Shown here: piece after piece, positions 46,250 to 56,691 of the stretch
Numbering within the stretch: position 1 is the stretch's first letter
Layout of the letters: every line of letters starts with the position of its first letter
Source: Malaya genurostris
Taxonomy: Eukaryota; Arthropoda; Insecta; Diptera; Culicidae
Assembly: GCF_030247185.1 (NCBI RefSeq)
Contig: NC_080570.1
Location: 77,185,840-77,249,839, forward strand
Length of the DNA stretch: 64,000 bases
Direction of reading: 5' to 3'
The notes under the pieces: generated by a model
Seen by the model: the letters and a program-made list of their open reading frames with translations, nothing else
What the model was told of the DNA's origin: nothing
The model's database searches: none
Made by a program: the position numbers and the translations under genes

Positions 46250-48755
46250 AGTTGTCCTTTATTTTGAATTTACAAATGTTTCATCGTTGTCAGTATCACT
46301 ATCTGATTCGGAGTCTGCAGTTTGTCTGGTTTCACCTTTGAAAAGAAACTGATGCCAAGAAACTACGTTCGTTGCAGTCACGTTACGCTTCCCGATCAAC
46401 AGAGCATAACCTGATTCTATCAAAATTATATGTGATCTTAACATTTATATCTCATTATGCTATAAATATGATTCCAAGTCAGAAGCAAACATTCAGATTT
46501 TATTAAGATTGTAGCAAGTCCAGATATTATATTAAGGGCCGTTACATTTCAGGTAAAACTATACTAGAGAATTGAAAAAAGCGTTCAAACACTTTTGTCG
46601 ATCATGTTTTTGACTTTCAAGCCGAAAAATGCTATGCTTCAATAAAGAGCAGTAATAGGCATTTTTTCCAATATCACATACCTGAAGATGCTTTTGAAAA
46701 CAATAATTGGATATTTGATTTTGAAATGACTGCCTAAATTTTAAATTTGAGAACGTTCATAAGTAATTCCTACTTAAGTAAAGTTTTTATTCAAATATTA
46801 ATTTTAAATTGAAAACAAATATTTTTCAAGATGATTTTGCACTTTTTCTCTTATGAACAAAGAAAGGTAAGGCAAAAGCTTCAAAACTCGACTAATAAAT
46901 ATTGGAAATAGTGATATAGCATTCGACTCAGTTCATTGAATCCGCAATGTTTCCTAAGAGATGATTTTCACAAGCTTGGAGTAAAATGAATGCTTAAATT
47001 CTTCAATTTTATCGGTGGCCGATTTTTGTTTCCGAAAACACAGAGTGATAAGTGTTAAAAATGTCAAAACGTCTGTTTGATTTTTTTAGTTTTTTTTTTA
47101 AATTTTTGGGTTGTTCTAAGTGAAAACTACGATTTTTCACGAAAAACTCCGTCATTTTGTAGTTGTTAAACCTGCCCAAAGTAACAAACAACGAAAACGT
47201 TGGGGTCTGGTTTTTTATATATAGAAAATGTGTGCAAAATTTGAAAAAATTGGTGAATGACGATGGACACGGACTTTCAAAACCTGTTCGTTGCTAATCA
47301 AATCTGTCAGTGAAAGTAAGCAGAAACTGAGTCAATTCTTCTCGGACAGTTTTCAGAAAAACGGAAGAGTTTTAGACTAAGATTTTTGTTTTTCTTGAAT
47401 TGCAATTTTAAGCAGAGTGAACTGATTGATTTATTTTTCAATCATATGGAAGATTTATTGATTAAAATCAGGAAAAGAAGCGCCGGAATTTGTTTTCATG
47501 CACACATTGTTGACATTACTCATATGCCTGCAAAGAGTTTTGCTCCTTCAATTGTGTAGACGCTACGGAACCCCTGGAGTTCCGCGAAGTAATTTTGGGA
47601 CGCAGCGAATCATTTTGATGAACAACTTTTTTCTAGCAGTAAGTACTATAATAATGGTTTTTGTCAGTAAAATATTTATGTTGTAGTTTTTCCAAACTTG
47701 TGTGTGCTTTTCCGTTGCAAAACCGGGAGGAGAAATTTCACGAGCGGAACTAGAAAATAAACAAGAGTTCTCTTACGGTGTTTATATATTTTCATCAATC
47801 GTCTTTGAGTAACTACAGTTTGAATCACAATTCCTGTTTTTATCAGAAAATTGAAAGACCGCTGTTAAATTAGTTCGCGTTAAAACGTCTACTATTCTTG
47901 CTACAACACTTTAACTATTTCATATCCCTATACCAGACCTACGGTGTTTCTACTTGCCGTTTTCTTAACTACTTAAGGGGAAAGACACCTTGCAAGCGTA
48001 TAGGTAATGTCAATAATGTGTGAGTAAAAAAAGTTCCATCATCAATTTCATATAGTTAAAAATGAAACAAATCATTCATTTCTGCTTAGAATGGTAATTC
48101 AAAAAAAGTAGAAACTTCGAACAAAACCTTTTCCATTTTACTGAGAACTGCTAATTTGGTTTCAGTTTCCTTGCACTACCACACACTCCATCAGCAACTA
48201 ACACTTTTCTATATGGATTTTCTCTTGCAGATCTTGCTTCAAAATAAAGATTTACATATCTTTTAATAGAATTCCAGCGAAATAGAAACCTTTGCCCAAA
48301 GATGCCAAAGGCAATAAATACTGTATGCAACATTTATCAATATTTTTGTTATTTTTTTTTCGAAGGGTTTTAGTACTAAATGTTAACTTCGTAGTGAATC
48401 TGAAGATTCACCCGAATCTCTCTCAATTTCTTCGCGTAGCATATACGTCATCAATCGTACGATACGAACTTTTCCCTAAATAACAAACGTGTTCCGACAT
48501 GCACCAGCACTTTACTTGACTCTACCGATGGTGTGTAAGTCCACCAAATACACTCGACGCAAGCATGAGAATGTTTTTGCTAACTTCGAAATGCTTCAGA
48601 AACGTTCTGTTTACATGAAAATGTAACAAATACCATGGTGGCTAATGCAATAGCACACCTGAAACTACTTAAGATGAATTTTACTGCCTTCTGAATGATA
48701 TTTCTATACCTTAATATCTTGATTGATTAAAGTTTCTAAAGCTGAATTTTATTTG
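46250..48755. other. foxo intron segment without recognised feature
   Basis: AT-rich, with no gene or bordered repeat identified. The 46259-46444 minus frame ends in an acidic SESDSDTDNDETF stretch but has no recognised fold. 47490-47620 is GC-richer (GCTACGGAACCCCTGGAGTT) and may be a repeat relic. Confidence 0.35.
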
Positions 48756-48800
48756 CACGGAAAGACCGAAATCAGCATGTTGGCGATAAAATTAGTTTAT
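48756..48800 (+). repeat. Left-end fragment of the GGAAAGACCGAAATTAGC TIR family
   Basis: CACGGAAAGACCGAAATCAG followed by GTTGGCGATAAAATTAGTT matches the left end of the full copy at 37761-37815, then diverges at 48800 where BEL-related sequence begins. Confidence 0.7.
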
Positions 48801-48869
48801 TCGGATGTACAAAAATGTGACGCGTATTTGTTTTATTCCCGTAAAGTTGAACTATCACGTTACTGTAAA

Positions 48870-50659
48870 ATGTCAGTAGAACATTCATTGGTGCCAAGAG
48901 ACGGTGTAGGTGAAAAAATAATATTGAAGATGATGCAGATAGCAGTCAATCCGAAGATGACGAATCTTTTAGAGGGTTCTCAGATACAGAGCCACAAGCT
49001 GTTGCAGAGCCGAAGGAATTAACAGTTATTTTTCGTCAACGAGAACAAGTGAAACAACGAATTTTCAGCATCCAGCGGACCATGCTTAATCAAGGACAAC
49101 CATCTGCAGCACTGTTAACGGTTATGCAGCACAAATTATCTGCTGCTTATCAGGAATACAATAGTTTTCACAGCAAAGTAATGGCGCTCATTTCAGATAC
49201 GGCCATCGATCGACAGGCGCAAGTATATCAAGAATTCGAGGATCTCTTTGATCTCGTATCAACTAATGTGGAGGAATTATTATTGGTGGCGAAGGACCGA
49301 TCAACTACGGCAACTAATACAAGTCCCCAACTTATCATCCAACAACAACCCTTAAAAGCTCCTATTCCAACATTTGATGGCAGCTACGCTGCTTGGCCAA
49401 AGTTCAAGGCCATATTTTTGGATATAATGGCAAACTCAGGAGATACAGATGCTATGAAACTATATCATCTCGAGAAGGCTCTAGTCGGGGAAGCTGCCGG
49501 AGTCCTTGATGCGAAGGTGTTAAGTGATGGAAACTATCAGCATGCTTGGTCCATTCTCACGGAGCGATTCGAAAATATACGTGTAATCGTTGAAAACCAC
49601 TTCCAAAGTTTATTATCGCTCAAGGTAATGACATCTGAATTACATAAAGAGTTGCAATCATTGGTGAACGATGTTACCCGCCATGTAGAGAGCTTACGTT
49701 ATCTTAAGCAGGAAATTTCTGGAGTGTCTGAACACATGATCGTGTTCTTGATTGCAAATTCCCTTGATAAGTCAACACGAAAAGCCTGGGAGTCAACACA
49801 AAGAAAAGGCGAACTTCCAAAATACGAACCAACTATTAACTTTCTAATGTCCCGAGCCCAAATTCTGGAAAATTGTGATATTGCGTTCCAGCTGCAAGCC
49901 CCATCGATGAGCGAGCCCAAGCTAACCACTTTGATTCCGAGAGTAATTCAGAAAAGCCATGCAGCCGCAGCTAATTCAACGACATTTGAAACAATTTGCG
50001 ATTTTTGCGGTGAATCCCATCGAAACTTTCAGTGCTCAATATTTTTAAATTTATCTACCACACAAAAGAGAGAGAAGGTACGATCTGCTGGACTTTGTTA
50101 CAATTGCCTACGAAAAGGTCATATCACCAGAACGTGTTCTTCTCCGAAATCATGTCGCAAGTGTGAAGCCCGCCATCACACTTTATTGCATGAAGATGTA
50201 GCCGTAGTGTCTGAACGAGAATTCCAACCTGAGTCATCAGTGATAACCAATGCATCCATGTTGCAGCCGGTGCCCTCCGATGAAACGAAGATTCCTGATC
50301 CAGTAAACAACCAAGTGTCCACATCCTGTTCAAGTTACTTTACTAGCAACACAAGGACAGTTCTGCTGCTTACCGCTGTAGTAGAAGCTTTTGACACGAC
50401 TGGCCAACTTCATTCATGTCGCGTTCTTCTCGATAGCGGCTCCCAAGTCAACTTTATTACAGAACAAATGGCCAATAGGTTAGGTCTCAAGAAGCATCGC
50501 GTCAACATTCCCATAACTGGCATAAATGAGTTGCGAAGCCACGCCCGTGATAAAGTCCTGGTAAAGTTTCGATCCAGGGTATCGAAATTCTCCTGTTCCT
50601 TAGAGTGTCTGGTCACACCCAAAGTGACTGGAAAAATCCCGAACACCAAGATCAACGTT
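48870..50659 (+). pseudogene. BEL gag and protease start, cut by a LINE insertion
   Basis: An ATG at 48870 opens a short frame that falls out of phase at the A-run 48912-48918 (one-base slip). The main frame then runs from 48914; its first ATG is at 49082. It encodes an acidic N-terminus, the gag domain typical of BEL elements (APIPTFDGSYAAWPKFKAIF at about 49350-49410), then three Cys/His knuckles, CDFCGESHRNFQC, CYNCLRKGHITRTC and CRKCEARHHTLLH (about 49998-50190). The aspartic protease begins near 50430 with LLDSGSQVNFI (catalytic DSG). The frame is broken at 50660 by the LINE. Gag packages element RNA; the protease would mature the polyprotein. Confidence 0.88.
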
Positions 50660-51049
50660 TTTTTTTTTCATAAATACGTTTATTTCTTAAGGCAGTTTAC
50701 ATAAGTTTTTCTTCGCCGTAGCATCAGTTTTACATAATATTCTTATCCTAATTTAATTCTAACATAGTCACAACGTTTTGCATTTATTAAAACATATTCT
50801 CTTATTACTTAAATATCATCTTAGGTAACTCGTCATTAATTATGAAATCTACTCGGAAATATTATTTGAACCAAACGATTAACTTCTATAAATTATAAAA
50901 TAAGCTGTTATTTTCAGACATTTTGTTAATAATTTCATAAACTGTTTCGAGTTTGTTTGTATCATTACATTATTTTTATTCTAATTTAGCTATTGGTTGA
51001 ACTCATGGACGCAGCTGGGATCAGAACTAAGTCTTGAAAGGGGCCTTTA

Positions 51050-54000
51050 TTAAATTGAAACTCCAGTTTTCTTTATGAAATGATAAATAAGTTTCATGTA
51101 TGAAAGGTCACGACAAGCAAGAATGTCTCGAACTGGGATATTGGATAGTCTACCTTGGGTACGCAACGAATTTATTAGTTGAGATCTGACATCACGATAC
51201 TCCACGCATGTCCAAACGACATGATCAATATCTCGATAACCTTCGCCACAAGCACAATGATTAGTCTCGGAGAGCCCAATTCGAAGGAGATGTGCATCTA
51301 ACGTGTAGTGATTGGACATGAGTCTAGACATCACACGAATGAAATCTCTACTCACATCCAGTCCCCTGAACCATGCCTTTGTCGATATTTTCGGAATAAT
51401 TGAGTGCATCCACCGACCCAGATCATCTTTATCCCAAGAAGCTTGCCAGTTGGCAAGTGTTCTTTGGCGAGACGAGCTATAGAATTCGTTGAAAGCAATT
51501 GGTCTCTCATAAATTTCACCCTCAATAGCACCACGTTTGGCTAAAATATCGGCTCTTTCATTGCCAGGAATGGAGCAATGAGCCGGGACCCAGACTATAG
51601 TGATTAGATAATTATTGTTCAATATGTCGTTCAGGCACTGTTTTATTTTGCCCAGGAAAAACGGTTCAGTCTTGCCAGTCATGTTTGAGCGAATGGCTTC
51701 AATTGCACTCAGACTATCTGTGAAGAGGAAATAATGGTTTGGAATTAATGTGACGATTACACTCAAACTATATTGAACTGCTGCTAGCTCTGCTATATAA
51801 ACAGATGCAGGTTCTTGAAGCCTAAATGAGGCCGAAACATTATTGTTGAACATACCAAACCCTGTCGCTTCTTCAATTCGCGATCCGTCCGTATAAAACA
51901 TTTTCTCAGAGTCAATATGCCTGAACTTACTTGAAAATATTTTTGGGATTTCCGTCGAGCGTAGATGATCCGGGATTCCACGCACTTCGCGCTGCATGGA
52001 TGTATCGAAAAATAAAGTTGAGTCAGGGACATTTAGGAGGCTGACACGGATAGGAATATATCTTGAAGGGTTGATTTCCTGTGACATATGGTTAAAATAT
52101 ACTGTCATGAATTTTGTTTGAGATCGAAGCTCGACTAGTCGTTCGAAATTATTAATTACCATGGGATTCAGCACCTCACATCTTATTAGCAGGCGTGATG
52201 AAAGCTCCCAAAATCGATCTTTTAATGGAAGAACTCCCGCCAGAACTTCAAGACTCATTGTATGTGTCGAATGCATGCACCCTAAAGCAATTCGCAAACA
52301 ACGATACTGAATTCGCTCCAGTTTGATAATATGAGAGTTTGCAGCGGAACGAAAGCAAACGCATCCATATTCCATCACTGAAAGTATCGTTGTCTGATAC
52401 AATTTTATTAGATCTTCCGGATGAGCACCCCACCAAGATCCTGTTATTGTTCGAAGAAAATTTACTCTTTGTTGGCATTTTGTTATCAGAAACCTAATGT
52501 GTCCTCCCCACGTGCATTTGGAATCGAACCACACCCCGAGGTATTTAAAAGTTAAAACCTGTTGGATCATTCTTCCCATCATATGGAGCTGAAGCTGCGC
52601 GGGATCATGCTTTCTTGAAAAGACGACTAACTCTGTTAACTCCGCAGAGAATTCGATACCAAGATGAACAGCCCAATCGGACAAGTTATCTAAGGTATCT
52701 TGCAATGGTTTATGCAGATCAATAGCTTTGGGTCCAGTAACTGAAACCACGCCATCATCTGCCAATTGTCTTAGTGTACATGGGGTTACTAGACAGCTGT
52801 CAATGTCATTTACGTAAAAATTATAGAGGAGCGGACTGAGGCATGAGCCTTGCGGGAGACCCATGTAACTATTTCTGAGTGTTGCCAAATCGCCATGTGA
52901 AAAATGCATGTGTTTCTCTGACAAAAGGTTGTGCAAATAATTATTTATAACCGCTGGGAGTCCATTTTGGTGAAGCTTGTCTGAAAGAACATCAATGGAA
53001 ACTGAATCAAATGCTCCTTTAATGTCTAAAAATACAGATGCCATTTGTTGCTTTTGAGCGAAGGCAATTTGGATGTCAGACGAAAGTAATGCAAGGCAAT
53101 CATTCGTCCCTTTATTTCTACGGAAGCCAAACTGAGTATCTGACAACAAACCGTTCGTCTCGACCCAAGTGTCGAGACGTCGTAGAATAATTTTTTCGAA
53201 CAATTTTCTGATGCAGGACAACATCGCAATGGGTCTATATGAGTTGTGATTGGAAGCTGGTTTCCCCGGTTTTTGAATGGCGATAACTTTCACTTGTCTC
53301 CAGTCAGGTGGAACAATATTTTGCTCAAGAAACTTGTTGAACAATTCCAACAAACGTCTTTTTGCGAGGTTGGGCAGATTCTTCACCAAGTTGAATTTAA
53401 TTCTGTCCAACCCTGGAGCGTTATTGTTACAAGACAAGAGTGCTATAGAAAATTCCATCATTGAAAATGGGTTATTAATAAAACCATTATTTGGAGGAGA
53501 TTCCCGTATAATGCTCTGCGTAGGAACAGAATCTGGGCAAACTTTCCTAGCAAAGTCAAATATCCATCGGTTCGAGTATTCATCACTCTCATTGCCCACG
53601 GTACGATTCCTCATTCGTCTGGCCGTGTTCCAAAGAGTGCTCATTGAGGTATCTCTTGACAAACCTTCGACAAAATGTCTCCAATAGCTACATTTTTTGG
53701 CTCGAAGTATGCTCTTGTACTTGGTTTCTAAAACCATAAGTTTTTCAAAATTCTGAGGAGTTCCTCCTCCCCGTTTTAGAAACGTCTTGCAAGCATTTTG
53801 TTTTGCGAGTTTAGCCTCTGAGCACTCTTTGTCCCACCATGGGTTGGGAGGCCTTCTGTTAGTCGTTGGCCCAGGAAAGCGTTTAGTTTGGGATTGTTCT
53901 GCTGCCTCCAGAATCGAACAAATGAGGAAGTCATATTCTTCAAGTGGAGGGAGCTCTTCCATTGAATTCAAAATACTAGAGATACTACTTTGGTATTTAA

Positions 54001-54745
54001 TCCAGTCGATATTTTTTGTCAAATCATATGGAATACTAGCGGAAGTAGCAATGCAATTGCTACTGCTAATTGAGATGATGATTGGTAAATGATCGCTACC
54101 GTGTAAATCAGGCAGTATTTTCCAGGTGCAATCTAGTCGAATTGATGTTGAGCAAAGAGATAGATCTAATGCACTTGGGCGTGCCGGAGGTCTTGGGATC
54201 CGTGTCATGCTACCCATATTTAATACCGTCATGCTAAAATTGTCACAAATGTTTTGTATTAAAGATGATCTGCTATCATTGTAAACGGAACCCCACATAA
54301 TACCGTGCGAATTTAAATCCCCCAGAATCAATCGTGGTGCAGGAAGGGCTTCAACCATTTCATTAAGCTGTTGCTGTCCAACTTGTGCTTTTGGAGGAAT
54401 ATAAACCGAAGCTATGTTTATTTGGCAAGCAACAACTTCTATACTAGAAGTTGAAGGGATGTTTAATCTATAAAAGGAATAGCATTTCTTAATTCCCAAA
54501 AGCACTCCACCATACGGAGAGTCTCTATCGAGACGTATAATGTTAAAATCATTAAAATTTAAAGCTATGTTTGAAGTAAGCCATGTTTCGCATAAAGCAA
54601 ATACATCACATTTTTGACTATGCAATAATATTTTAAATGAATCAAGTTTTGGCATGATGCTTCGACAATTCCACTGCAGGACAGTGATTGTATCATTTGC
54701 GACGGGTGATAAATTATCCATCAAAAGATACAAAACCTGAGACAA
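51050..54745 (-). CDS. I-clade LINE ORF2 protein with a 7-residue deletion
   Basis: 1231 codons, same start and domain order as ORF2 of copy 1. It lacks 21 bp in the endonuclease domain (near 54415), removing the residues after ACQIN and before ASVYIPPKA; a repeated ATG-T at the junction suggests a slippage or microhomology deletion. A few substitutions are seen, for example NGLLSDTQ for NGLWSDTQ and AELTEL for AEKTEL in the RT region. The RT ADD, RNase H D-E-D residues and endonuclease motifs remain. The frame is intact, but the deletion may weaken the endonuclease. Confidence 0.93.
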   Translation of the reverse strand: MSQVLYLLMDNLSPVANDTITVLQWNCRSIMPKLDSFKILLHSQKCDVFALCETWLTSNIALNFNDFNIIRLDRDSPYGGVLLGIKKCYSFYRLNIPSTSSIEVVACQINIASVYIPPKAQVGQQQLNEMVEALPAPRLILGDLNSHGIMWGSVYNDSRSSLIQNICDNFSMTVLNMGSMTRIPRPPARPSALDLSLCSTSIRLDCTWKILPDLHGSDHLPIIISISSSNCIATSASIPYDLTKNIDWIKYQSSISSILNSMEELPPLEEYDFLICSILEAAEQSQTKRFPGPTTNRRPPNPWWDKECSEAKLAKQNACKTFLKRGGGTPQNFEKLMVLETKYKSILRAKKCSYWRHFVEGLSRDTSMSTLWNTARRMRNRTVGNESDEYSNRWIFDFARKVCPDSVPTQSIIRESPPNNGFINNPFSMMEFSIALLSCNNNAPGLDRIKFNLVKNLPNLAKRRLLELFNKFLEQNIVPPDWRQVKVIAIQKPGKPASNHNSYRPIAMLSCIRKLFEKIILRRLDTWVETNGLLSDTQFGFRRNKGTNDCLALLSSDIQIAFAQKQQMASVFLDIKGAFDSVSIDVLSDKLHQNGLPAVINNYLHNLLSEKHMHFSHGDLATLRNSYMGLPQGSCLSPLLYNFYVNDIDSCLVTPCTLRQLADDGVVSVTGPKAIDLHKPLQDTLDNLSDWAVHLGIEFSAELTELVVFSRKHDPAQLQLHMMGRMIQQVLTFKYLGVWFDSKCTWGGHIRFLITKCQQRVNFLRTITGSWWGAHPEDLIKLYQTTILSVMEYGCVCFRSAANSHIIKLERIQYRCLRIALGCMHSTHTMSLEVLAGVLPLKDRFWELSSRLLIRCEVLNPMVINNFERLVELRSQTKFMTVYFNHMSQEINPSRYIPIRVSLLNVPDSTLFFDTSMQREVRGIPDHLRSTEIPKIFSSKFRHIDSEKMFYTDGSRIEEATGFGMFNNNVSASFRLQEPASVYIAELAAVQYSLSVIVTLIPNHYFLFTDSLSAIEAIRSNMTGKTEPFFLGKIKQCLNDILNNNYLITIVWVPAHCSIPGNERADILAKRGAIEGEIYERPIAFNEFYSSSRQRTLANWQASWDKDDLGRWMHSIIPKISTKAWFRGLDVSRDFIRVMSRLMSNHYTLDAHLLRIGLSETNHCACGEGYRDIDHVVWTCVEYRDVRSQLINSLRTQGRLSNIPVRDILACRDLSYMKLIYHFIKKTGVSI

Positions 54746-56025
54746 TTGGCCATTGAGCTGATAACTGCTTCAAAAAGGTTCTAGCTATTGGAAGGAATGC
54801 CATTATGAGGGTCTTTAAGGGTTCAGTTATATTGAATGCTGAGAAAATCCATTCAACAATTTCCGAAAACTTCAGTAATCCTGTTGGTGGCTGTGAAATG
54901 GAGCCCACTGGATTATTATCTTTTTCTGTACTAGATCCTGGATTGGTTTGTGAATTTGACAAACCAGGAGGCACAGTCTTTGGTTTTGACTTTTTTTGTT
55001 TAACACGGGGATCTTTTTTTGAAGATGAAATTTTAGGTGTCTTTTTTTGGTAATTTGGAGGAAGACTTCTTTCTCTTAACTGACCCTTGGGTAGTGATAA
55101 ACGAATTACCTTCACTATTTTCGTCAGAGTCAGAGTCCTCTGGTTCCTCTAGATTTGAAAACCCGTTTTCGGTTTCCAAAGGGGGGACATCAATGACCGT
55201 TTTAAGCATTTCTGCATATGTGCGCTTAGACCGTGCTTTTAAAGAAAGCTTAATTTTGTCTTTGTGCACTTTAAATGCAGTGCATACTGAAATATCATCA
55301 TGAGGACTATTCCCACAATAAATACATTTTTCAATTTCCTTGTTGCAATCATTATCTTTATGATGCCCTTCACACTTAATACATTTTGGTTTATTACTAC
55401 AGTAAGTAGCTGTGTGGCCGAATTTTTTGCAGTTCGTACAATTCATTACATTTGGAACAAAAAGCCGAACAGGGAGGCGAATTTTATCGACATAGACATG
55501 GGACGGCAACGCAGACCCGGCAAATGTCACTCGAAATGAGTCTGATGGGCGATAAACTTTCTTTCCCTATTCATGAACTACTGAGTACAGTTGTTTGCAC
55601 TCCAGTATTTTCACACCCTCAAGCATAGAGTTCTTGAAACGACCAACACCATGCTTGAGTAAATCATCTACCGAAAGACTCGCTTCGGTAACAACACCGT
55701 CAATTTCGACATCTTTGGAGGGTATGTAAACTTTATACTCTTTATTGAAATGTTCCGAAGAGACAATATCATTCGCGTGTTTCAAATTATTTACCACAAC
55801 ACGAATTTTATCGTTATTTACTTTTATGATCTCTTTGATTGAAGAGTATCGTGATGTCAAACCTTTATTAATTTGAAAAATGTTTAATGGCTTTGATATA
55901 CGTCTAAAAAAGACTATCCAAGGCCCAGAAGAGCTCTCCTGATATTTTTTCGTTCGTGGGGGTATCGGATTCATGCTAGGATTTACGTCCATGGATTCAT
56001 CCATCACATTAAAATTTTTAATCAA
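54714..56025 (-). pseudogene. I-clade LINE ORF1 (gag-like), stop and frameshift
   Basis: Full-length ORF1 start at 56025 (MIKNFNVMDESMDVNPSMNP). An N-terminal RNA-binding-like region of about 150 residues (FRRISKPLNIFQINKG to GVKILECKQLYSVVHE) is followed by an in-frame TAG at about 55567, after which the same frame continues into the three knuckles (CTNCKKFGHTATYC and so on). A second break is a T7 run at about 55042-55049 where copy 1 has T6, shifting the basic region to another frame (54714-55115). Both are single-base lesions, so the element was inactivated recently or these are sequencing errors in a homopolymer. Confidence 0.88.
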
Positions 56026-56691
56026 ACTTTAAATAAAAAATGAAACCAACACTACACAGTACTCAATCAAAAGGAAAAGAAAAAACTTCTACCTTGAAAT
56101 TGTTGTCTATCTCCGTTGCACTGCCGTGTAGGTTCTCGTTGCTCTAGATGTTCTTGTTGGCTGCTGATTGTTGGATGTGATGCTACTGCTACCTGACATC
56201 CAGCACCACACGATTTCCGATTCTCTTTTGTCTTCGCCAGCTGTAACCAGCGCAGGTCACCGGTGTATACCTGCGTGTTGTATGGCAGTGGAAAGACCGA
56301 GTTGTCTTGTCTCCTTCTTCCTAGTGCTCCGCACCGATATGTTTCTGCACCGAAGTGCCTTCGCACCGGTGTGCCTTTGCACTCTCCTGCTTCTATGTGC
56401 CTTTGCACTCTTCCTCTTCGATGTGCCTTTGCACTCTCCTGCTCAGCACTTGTGGCTGTATATTGCGGCCTGGGTAGAGTTTGGGAAACGCCCTTTGTTG
56501 TTTCCTTCACCAGCTTGGCCCAGCACTAGGGCTCTCTTATGCAGCACGACTATACGTTTTAACGGCTGCTGCCAACAGGTTTCTACCTGTAGTTCAACCG
56601 TTGTCGTATTTAACGCGTGTAAACCAACCAGCGTTATTAAACTGTACGCTTCTATACACAACCTTCTCGGTTGAACGGCTATTACTGAATG
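56026..56691 (-). promoter_or_regulatory. LINE 5' region, likely internal promoter
   Basis: The 666 bp upstream of ORF1 in copy 2, GC-richer than the rest of the element. LINEs carry their promoter in the 5'UTR, so this is the expected place. It includes tandem 26-bp units at 56371-56448. A 147-codon frame (56510-56067, minus) is repetitive and begins from a poor start; it is not called. Confidence 0.5.
56355..56448 (-). repeat. 26-bp tandem units in the LINE 5' region
   Basis: Three consecutive 26-bp units at 56371, 56397 and 56423, each beginning GTGCCTTTGCACTC on the plus strand, preceded by a degenerate fourth (GTGCCTTCGCACC, 56355). Confidence 0.85.

Larger units (their letters stand above)
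50660..56691 (-). mobile_element. I-clade LINE, copy 2 (long 5' end, inserted in BEL)
   Basis: 6032 bp between perfect 12-bp duplications AAGATCAACGTT (50648-50659 and 56692-56703). The BEL reading frame on the two sides is in the same phase once the insertion and one repeat are discounted. It is nearly identical to copy 1 over the shared ~4.9 kb. It extends about 1.1 kb further, covering the ORF1 start (56025) and a 5' region of 666 bp with 26-bp tandem units. An AATAAA on the minus strand at 50679-50684 precedes the poly(A) tail. Confidence 0.95.

Noticed and set aside
46259..46444. Minus frame with acidic SESDSDTDNDETF tail
   Set aside because: No family recognised and no flanking coding sequence; it starts next to the LINE insertion site and may be chance.
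48887..48906. TTGGTGCCAAGAGACGG looked like an LTR-element primer-binding site
   Set aside because: It lies within the apparent start of gag (after the ATG at 48870), with no LTR end directly upstream, so it reads as coding.
49049..49051. GTG at 49049 as the gag start
   Set aside because: The same frame is open and gag-like upstream to 48914, and an ATG at 48870 precedes the A-run slip; a GTG start is unlikely in an animal.
56067..56674. Frames of 147 to 168 codons on both strands upstream of LINE ORF1
   Set aside because: They arise from the GC-richer 5' region and its tandem units; ORF1 starts at 56025 in another context.
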